Shown piece by piece: positions 56,837 to 64,000 of a stretch of 64,000 nucleotides of DNA. The position numbers and the translations under genes are program-made. The notes beneath the pieces were generated by a model. It was not told where the DNA came from, searched no databases, and worked only from the letters and a program-made list of their open reading frames with translations. Within the stretch, counting starts at the first letter, position 1, and every line of letters begins with the position of its first letter. Source of the DNA: Epichloe hybrida (taxonomy: Eukaryota > Ascomycota > Sordariomycetes > Hypocreales > Clavicipitaceae); NCBI GenBank assembly GCA_019022495.1, contig JAFEKR010000040.1, positions 124,001 through 188,000 on the forward strand, written 5' to 3'.

Positions 56837-58740
56837 CTATTGGTCGGCGGCGGTAGCTTGGTATGGGTGACGACTGCCTCCTCGTCCACCCCGGTTGAAT
56901 CCTGCTCTGCCGCGGCCACGGCCTCGACCGCGATAGTTGCGATATCCACCGTCGACGCTGCCCTGCCCAAAGGTCTCCATATTCCTACGCTGTTCCTCCC
57001 CTCGCCATTCACGACCTCCAGGCTTCTGGCCATTGTTTTCAGCCCTGTCTTTGGACTCGCTGGAGATGTTGTCGAAGAAGGACCTTGACTTATTGTAAAG
57101 ATTGCTGCCAGTCGTTTCGGCATCCGGCTCCTTGTGAACAGGCTCGCCTGGAGACTCAATGGTGTCCCCACCGGCAATAGCCTCCTTGGCAATGTCGTCC
57201 TTGTTGAACTTTGCATTAGACTGTGCAAAGTCAAAGTCGGAGTCCGGAACTTCAACCTTGCCTGCGCCGCCCGGGCGTCCACCACGGCCGCGGCCGCGGC
57301 CGCCCGACGTTCCCCTGTTCGCGTTGACTCGCATCTCATTGACCTTACTTGTCAAATTGTCCATGGCAGTGCTTCCACTGTTGCCTAGTTGTGCCATCGC
57401 AACAGCAACGGCAGCTCTGGCAGCACTGGTAGCATCCTCGACGCTAGCAGGCGGGGCAGCCGACGGAGTCTTTGGGCCCGCGGGAGCTGCTTTGCCAGCA
57501 TTAGGGAGTTGGAAGGGTTTGGCAATTGATCCCGCAAGGGGTAGAGCTGGGGCAGGGCGATTGTTTCTGTTGTTCTTGGTAGCCGCAGGGCCGGAGCCGT
57601 TGTTCAAATTGGAAGCAACAGCCTTGACTTCCTCTGCTGACGGCTTAGATTCAACGGGTGGGTTAGGCGCATTGCGAGTCTGACGAGCACCTTGAGCAAG
57701 AGATTTGGGCTCTGTGGGCACGGATGCGGGTGACTTGGCTTGCTCTGCGCCCGAAGCTGCCTTGGCATCAGGGCCAGCGCTACTAGGACCTCCATGTTGA
57801 GGTCCAGTAGGTCCAGCAGGTCCCCCAGGGCCGGGAGGGAACTGAGGGTTGCTCCATTGTCCGGGGGCTCCGGGACCGGGAGGGAATCCTTGACCGGGAG
57901 GAAACCAACCTGGTGGAGGAGGATAGGGAACTCCTGCAAAACCTGGGCCAGGCATTGGGCCAGGGCCGCCACCACGACCCCAAGGGCCGGGAGGTGGTGG
58001 TCCACCATAAAAGTTGTTTTGAGGGGGGTAGGGAGGTTGAAATCCAGCTGGGCCTTGAGGTCCGTTCTGATTCCGTGTCTGTGGAGGTGGAGGTGCACCT
58101 CGGGTTCGAGCCTTGATAACAATTGTCAGTTTACTCGTGCTTCATGCTGAAGACTAAATGCTCGCTTAACAAGTTAAACAGTTATTCCATGATCAGAAGG
58201 AAGGCAACGGAAATCTCGACATTATTTTTGCGCTTTCCGCCGTGACAATAGATTTACATCCGCAATAGTTCATCATTATGGAATAGGAGAGAACAATAAT
58301 CAAACGGTGAATAAAAAATACAACACTTACTCCAACGATGGCAGGATCATCGGCCATGGCGGGGGCTTTCGTCTCCTTAATGCCGGGGTGCTCTTCGATT
58401 CGCAGATCCTTCACGTCACTTCCACGGAACACAATATACTCGTAGACCTGGTCGGAAGGTGATATCTCTTCTTCTATTCTGCCCCTTCGTCCCTCTGTAC
58501 CGAAAGGACGGACATTTTCCAAGGATACCGTTGACTCGTCCGAATTGATTTCATGAAGAGTCCCAACGTAGCTGAATTGTGAATTAGCCGAGGCGATTGA
58601 GCCATTATGTGGCTAAGGCGCATACCGAATATCGCTCTTGGAGATGAGAGAGATGCGAGAGCTGTTGGAGCATGGTTAGACCAGATGAATCGGAGGGTGT
58701 GGGAGCGAGTGTTTTTGACATACCCAAGAAATTCAGACAT
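56837..58740 (-). CDS. SCD6: Decapping activator Scd6/Lsm14 (Sum2) homolog
   Basis: Four exons: complement(join(56837..58111,58331..58571,58626..58661,58724..58740)), 522 residues; all phases agree. Exons 1-3 give the N-terminal Lsm14 domain: MSEFLGSRISLISKSDIRYV, then GTLHEINSDESTVSLENVR and VYEYIVFRGSDVKDLRI. Then a Pro/Gly-rich linker, the FDF box (DSDFDFAQSNAKFNKDDI), the FFD box (YNKSRSFFDNISSES), the TFG box (NMETFGQ) and a C-terminal RGG-type tail. The family binds Dcp2/Edc3-class partners and Dhh1, represses translation and concentrates in P-bodies. The 17-bp and 36-bp exons are easily missed by automatic annotation. Confidence 0.94.
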
Positions 58741-59353
58741 GGCTGCGAAAAGGCCACGTTGAGCACGCAGCAAACCTGGTTGACAAAGAAGATGATGGCA
58801 AGCAGTACCAAGAAATGGGAGCAAGAAGAGGAAGAAAGCCGACGCCCAGCGAGATAGGCGTGCGACGAGGTGGCGCAGGGAGGGGAGGTTGGGGGATGAG
58901 GAGAAGATCAGAGTTTGTACGGATTACGGAGTACGGAGTGCAGAGAAAGATTTGCGTGTGGTCAATGTGTCTCTGAAGAGGCTGGAGCTCCTCCGTACCG
59001 GCTTTGCAACGGGGTTTTCTCGGTTGTGGTGGGGCGGGGAGGCTGGCAAAGCAGCTCCTGAGAACATCGATGGAGCAACCGAAGCTTCGTCGAGCTGGCC
59101 ACCACCGCCACCACCCTGTACCTAATCTTGATTAATCAGGACCTGTTACCTGGCCCTTGCTTTACAGTTCACACAAGAAATATACATGATGACATCGCAC
59201 TTCAAGAGGGTAGTTGCTGCACTTGAGCGTGACTGATGTTGTATTATGAATAACAGGGCTGTCTGTTTCTACACACGAAAAGGGAAGGGGAAAATAGCCG
59301 GATCAAACTTCGCCAGATGCAAGACCAGAACTCCGAAATACTCATACGCGTCA
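58741..59353. other. Upstream region of SCD6 and 3' flank of VTI1
   Basis: About 610 bases with a TACGGAGTA motif at 58925. No other gene recognised. Confidence 0.55.
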
Positions 59354-60169
59354 TCAACTGAACTTGCTGAAGATGACTGCAATGATCAAAAGAACCAAAA
59401 CCGTGATGATAGAGATGGTGATTACTCGATTCGTAGCCATCCTGAAAGGAGAGTAGTTAGCACGCCGTGGCCCAGGATCATATCTCATATTCGGTGACGG
59501 AATGGCTCCTTACCGGCGAGCCATGCCCCTCAATGTCTTGACGCTTCTGTCGACGTAACCTTCGCTATTCAACAAGGTATCTTGAGTGTGTTGAATTCTG
59601 TTGCGCTGGATCTCTAGATCGGCCAGAGTGCTTGCTCCAATCGCCTCGGTTTCGTGTGCCAGAGCCTGGCTTGCTTTTAATCGCTGTGTGCTTCTATCGA
59701 GACGATCGGTGCCAGAAAGCAATTGCTGCCGTTGCTCAAGATGGACATCGGATGATCCAGCTGGCTCATCGGTATATCTGGCCCCGAAAAGGGCTGCGCG
59801 GTCGGAGGCAAGACTAGCCAGCTTTCGACGCTGGGCGTCGACGTCGGCCTCATAATTGCGGAAACGCTGGTTCACCTTTGCGCGTGACGAAGTCGGGATA
59901 TTCTGCTTCTCCAGGCGCATAGAGTCCAACTACGGAGGAAACAATTTATTAGCTCGGGCTGATCCGTAGTGTCGCCAGGGAAGACACACCAGCTCATCTG
60001 CTTCCTCTAGGGCTCTCTCGGCCTGTGCGACGGCACTCTTGCGGGATTCCCCCGTCAGCTCAGGGATCTGGTCCAGCTTCTGGAGCAGATCGGCTTGTAC
60101 GAGCTTGAGCTCGGCCTCGTATGAGCTGAATAGCTCGGAACCAGCTTCGGCATCGAGAAGATTTGACAT
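59354..60169 (-). CDS. VTI1: Qb-SNARE Vti1
   Basis: Three exons: complement(join(59354..59441,59514..59929,59990..60169)), 227 residues. Exon 1: MSNLLDAEAGSELFSSYEAE, the N-terminal three-helix domain. Exon 2: rest of that domain and the SNARE helix ASTLADLEIQRNRIQHTQ, whose Gln before Arg is the likely zero-layer residue, then LRGMAR. Exon 3 supplies the membrane anchor MATNRVITISIITVLVLLII and ends KFS. Donors GTGTGT and GTAAGG, acceptors CGTAG and TTTCAG. Vti1 takes part in Golgi, endosomal and vacuolar fusion complexes. The anchor exon (88 bp) would be missed if the frame were read through to the stop just after CGCCGG. Confidence 0.95.
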
Positions 60170-61849
60170 GTTGGCGGATTGTAGTTGACTAGAAGGTATG
60201 GTGCAAGTGGACGAGATGGCGACAAAGCTCGAGACGAGTGAAACGAGCAGACGCTACTCAGGGATAAGTCTTGGGTGAATGTACGATGACGAGCGAAGTT
60301 GATGGCACGTAGATGTCGTTGGCCGCATTCATCGTCGTCAGCGAGCACGAATCGCCTGGCGATGTCACAGGCAGCTGCTTGGGTGGGGGGCACCAGCCAC
60401 AGCAGCGTTCACGTGAAGAGATCTCTGACCCCCAGGCCAGCTGGTCTGTGCGTCCCAACCACACCCACCCATACATAACTGCGCTTCGCCGTCCCGCGAG
60501 GTCTTTTTCTTTTTCTTTTCCTCTTAATAGAAAGTTGAATCACCCCGGGGATGAAGAAAACAGGCTGAGCGTCGTGAATCGTTCACAATGGCGTCTAGTT
60601 GTATTGACCGGGCAGATGGATTCAGGGCAATTTCTTTGAAATTCCCTGTGCGGCGCTTTTAAGAATTGGCGACTCGTACTTACGTTGACCGATCCCGTTG
60701 AGTGCTCGACATGCCCACGCAGAGGTTGTAAGAATTTTTTTTTGCTCTGTCGGAACTTGGTGTGTGGAGACGAATGTTTGAATGCGGTGGCACCTCCTAT
60801 CCTTGATTCAGATTGCAGTGCCACGATTGATTTACATACGTCCATCTGTTGGACCGGTCGCAGACACACGGAGTAAACACCGGCTGCTGTCGCGCCGTGT
60901 CAGAATGTCAAACTTTGTTGAAACCCAGTCTTGTTGATGAGGAGGCGACGGGTTGGGGAACGCAAGTCGCAAGTTTCGATGTGGGACCAGAGGGGGGGGA
61001 CATGGAGGCTGCGGCCAGGCAGCCTACATAGATCCTGTCGTAGTAGTCCGGCAGGCGGGCCAATTTGTTGGCAAGCCCATCATGAATAATCTCCAATGCC
61101 CTGACCGGACGATAAAATAATTTAATAAATGATGAATGGTTGAGCGTTAAGACTCACTCCAACGTCATTGCCAGCGTAGGATGCCATGTCCGGAGTTCCA
61201 GCCTAGCAGCCTTCGCTTATCCGAGGCTGAAGCTCGACGCTATTTATCCTAATAAGCGCGACAAGGCTGCGAAAAAGGTCATGCGGACAGCATCTCAGTT
61301 TCCCATTCCGTCGATTCGTTGTTCTCTGTTTCTTTCTTTCTTGACCAAGCACCCACCCATTGCGTTTCTGTCGAGCGAGCACTCTTGTCAATCCCGTGTG
61401 CAACGCGGTTGAATTCGGTGACCATGTCGAGGCCGCAACACACGTAAGTTCCGTCTCTTGCTCTTGCTAGCATCATGCATCTCATTCCCCAACGTCATCC
61501 ATCTATCGTATCGAATCAGGCTAGGCGTGCTATCTTGCCATGCTGCAACAACGGCGCCACATGTTTCCTCCATCCGCCTCCTGCCTTGCATTGCTTGCCC
61601 GGCCAGCCAGCCAAACCTCATTTATCGCAAGGGGCATTCAGCTGAGCCCTGAGCCAATTTTCCTTGTTCTTCTTAGTCTTTGCGACTTGTTGCTGGTTGG
61701 CTGAGCGAGCAGAGTGATGAGCGGAGCATGTGAATGCCCCCGCCCCTCATCATCATTGCCTTTTGCCGGCAAATATGTATGCAGCTTTGGAATTCAATCA
61801 TTTTATCCAAACCTTGTCTTTAGCTCCCCATTGAGATAGACCAGCTTCA
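60170..61849. other. Intergenic region between VTI1 and the FAD oxidoreductase
   Basis: About 1.7 kb carrying two divergent promoters. An ATG at 61424 opens only seven codons before a consensus GTAAGT at 61443; an acceptor-like CTTTAG at about 61818-61823 and a CCAG at 61844 could close a leader intron, which would put a short upstream frame in the 5' leader. No gene recognised. Confidence 0.5.
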
Positions 61850-63535
61850 ATGAGTCGCCAGGTTAATCTCCCGAACAGGAAAAAGGTGGCCATTGTTGGC
61901 AGTGGCTGTGCCGGCATAGCTGCTCTATGGGCGTTGAACAGGACCTACCACGATGTGTACCTTTACGAAGCTGCAGACCGGCTCGGTGGCCACACCAACA
62001 CTGTGCAATGGAAAGTAGGCAAGTATTCGACCGCCGTCGATACTGGCTTCATTGTCCTTAACACAGCAACTTATCGTAAGATCTCGCAATCTCGCAATCT
62101 CGCTGCGTTACAGCTGGTCCACTGCTCACCACCGTTGAATGCAGCAAACTTCCTCAATTTCCTCAACAAGATCAACGTAGTAGCAGAACGAACAGAAATG
62201 ACCTTCGGTGTCTCCAGAGACCAAGGTTTGTTCGAGTGGGCCGGCACAAATTTGGCCTCGATATTCTGCCAGAAGAGAAATATCCTGTCGCTGCGAATGT
62301 GGAGGATGATTTTTGATATCCTTCGATTTAACCAGTTTGCCCTCGACCTTCTCACGAAACAAGAGGATGAGCAACCAGTGAAGGTAACCGACAGTCTTTC
62401 GCAGTCTATTGGCAGGACAGAGACAATTGGCGAGTACCTCGCGCGCGAAGGCTACTCTGATGCTTTCCGCGATGACTACTTGGTACCCATGACGGCGGCT
62501 GTATGGAGCACAAGCCCCGACAAATGCAGTCTCGAGTTTCCGGTCTTGACGCTGGTACGGTTTTTGTGAGTCCCTCGGTCAATAACGGAGACAGAAGTTC
62601 CCTCCTTTTGACTAACAATACTCGTTAGGTGGAATCATCTCTTGTCCACGGTTGCCGCTCGACCCGACTGGCTGACATTGAAGGATGGGTCACAGTCCTA
62701 TATTGATGCCGTGATGAAGGGATTTCCGCCTAACCACCTGTTTTTGAAGTCTCCCGTGAGGAGTCTGTCAAACGACGAGGATGGTCGTGTCGTATTGCAA
62801 TTCGAGAATGGAAAGACGGATACTTTCGACCATGTGATTCTGGCCACCCACGGTGATCAGGCATTGTCCATACTCGGAGCTTCCGCAACTAAACAGGAAC
62901 GCGGCATTCTGTCCTGTTTCCAAACCTCGCAAAATGAGGCTGTACTGCACTCAGACCTCACTCTCATGCCACAGAATCGCAAGGCTTGGTCCAGCTGGAA
63001 CTACCTCACTTTATCCTCTCCGTCCAAGGCAAATATCGACCAAGTGTCCCTCACGTACAACATGAACATTCTTCAGCACATTCCACGGGACCCATTTGGC
63101 GACGTCCTTGTAACTCTGAACCCCCTACATCGACCCAAAGCTGCATTGACCAAGGCAAGGTTTTTCTACTCGCATCCTTTGTACACACCAGCGGCTATTC
63201 GTGCTCAACAATTTCTACGTCACATTCAAAACAAGCGCGGTATCAGCTTTGCCGGAGCCTGGACCAAGTACGGATTTCATGAAGATGGTTTCAGCAGCGG
63301 ATTGCACGTCGCTCAGGAGCACTTGGGCGCCAAGCTTCCGTTCGAGTTCAAAGACTCGACATATAGCCGTGGCAAGAAGCCAAGATTGGGTCTGCTGGAC
63401 CACTTGACACGGTTAATTATTCTCCTCATCCAGGTTTTCGTCATTCAGATCCTGGAACGCCTTTCTGGCCATAACACAAGACCATCGGCGAAGCCTGTAC
63501 TCAACGGTGTCAAATCCAGGCGATTGCAGGATTAA
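61850..63535 (+). CDS. FAD-dependent oxidoreductase, amine-oxidase fold (COG2907-like)
   Basis: Three exons: join(61850..62075,62145..62565,62629..63535), 517 residues. Intron 1 (GTAAGA..TGCAG) rejoins NTATYPNFLNFLNKI; intron 2 (GTGAGT..GTTAG) rejoins LVRFLWNHLLS. Seen: the FAD dinucleotide loop VAIVGSGCAGIAAL near the start with EAADRLGGHTNT; HVILATHGDQAL in the middle; and GISFAGAWTKYGFHEDGFSS near the end, typical of the flavin C-terminal contact. A hydrophobic segment LIILLIQVFVIQIL near 480 may anchor it to a membrane. The family is a predicted NAD/FAD-binding amine oxidase-like enzyme; bacterial relatives often sit beside cyclopropane fatty-acid synthases, but no such gene is visible here. 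Substrate unknown. Intron 1 contains a short tandem CTCGCAAT repeat. Confidence 0.88.
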
Positions 63536-64000
63536 CAGGTGTGAATTACGGAGTTCTCGTCGATTGTACATGTCAGCATCATTGGGAGGGTAGGAATGAG
63601 ATAAGTCTTGGAACTGGCGCAAATTTTGATGAAATGATTTCTTCCCTGAGTCTCATCACAGGGCTCTGTTTTGCACCTTTTCTTTCAATTCCATAGCCGA
63701 ATGTATCAGATGCACAATATTTGTCTTGGGGCTTCAGCTCGAGTGGCACAGGCATGCAAATTGTAGTTAGTGTAAGTGTCAAATATGACTTGTATTGTGT
63801 ACGCAGTGTCCGAGGTGTAAGTTGAGTGAAAGTGGAGGTTTCGTGATTCAAGCCGCCAGTTCGGAGCACTGAAACGAGACCACGACCTCGCAGGTTCGAA
63901 ATCATGTCTGCTCATCACCATATCCCCGGCCCAGTTCTACTATCGTCGTGGTAATATTGCTCGCCGTCGCCGCCGCAAGGTTACACGAGTCCATTACTTT
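63536..64000. other. Right edge, no gene recognised
   Basis: 465 bases with conflicting short open frames only. A gene could begin beyond the edge. Confidence 0.5.

Noticed and set aside
63880..63905. tRNA-like GGTTCGAAATC near the right edge
   Set aside because: The conserved G53-C61 pair and a matching acceptor stem are missing.

Overview
The window looks like a piece of a filamentous ascomycete genome (Pezizomycotina; gene content fits a Sordariomycete, possibly Hypocreales, but that rank is inference). Genes are compact, with short GT..AG introns, and encode typical fungal housekeeping proteins. GC-balanced gene islands alternate abruptly with two very AT-rich blocks that carry the C-to-T/G-to-A signature of repeat-induced point mutation (RIP).

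Layout. 1-10.5 kb: TRM2-type tRNA m5U methyltransferase (+), UCS-domain myosin chaperone CRO1/She4/UNC-45 (-), TFIIH subunit Tfb4/p34 (+), and a taspase/asparaginase-2 family Ntn-hydrolase (-). 10.55-23.59 kb: a RIP-wrecked Ty3/gypsy-type LTR retrotransposon. Its integrase region is split by a 4.3-kb inverted-repeat transposon with a matching 8-bp target duplication. That transposon holds a decamer satellite array, which in turn holds a 525-bp TRIM-like mini-LTR element and a GC-rich, un-RIPed island. 23.7-38.6 kb: actin-related protein 3 (ATG only about 140 bp from the LTR), zinc alcohol dehydrogenase, a two-exon small secreted cysteine protein, Atx1 copper chaperone, a 2EXR-domain protein, a peroxisomal SCP2-type thiolase and a polyQ Zn2Cys6 transcription factor. 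38.6-49.7 kb: a second RIPed gypsy element (5-bp duplication GAGAC) with about 4 kb of unexplained sequence after the integrase. 49.7-53.6 kb: gene-poor, simple repeats, inverted repeats and a dispersed nonamer. 53.6-64 kb: Rqc1/TCF25, Scd6/Lsm14 decapping activator, Vti1 SNARE and an FAD-dependent oxidoreductase of the COG2907 type.

The genes are not a pathway cluster; they cover tRNA modification, transcription, actin and myosin function, mRNA decay, ribosome quality control and vesicle fusion. No CRISPR array, tRNA, rRNA or biosynthetic cluster was recognised. The most informative content is in the transposon blocks: both gypsy elements show the same polarity of RIP across their LTR pairs (host-facing halves spared, internal halves mutated), and the first block preserves a four-level insertion history readable from target duplications.

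Multi-exon genes are given as one span with exon joins in the evidence. All exon joins were worked out by reading splice signals and frame, not by RNA evidence.
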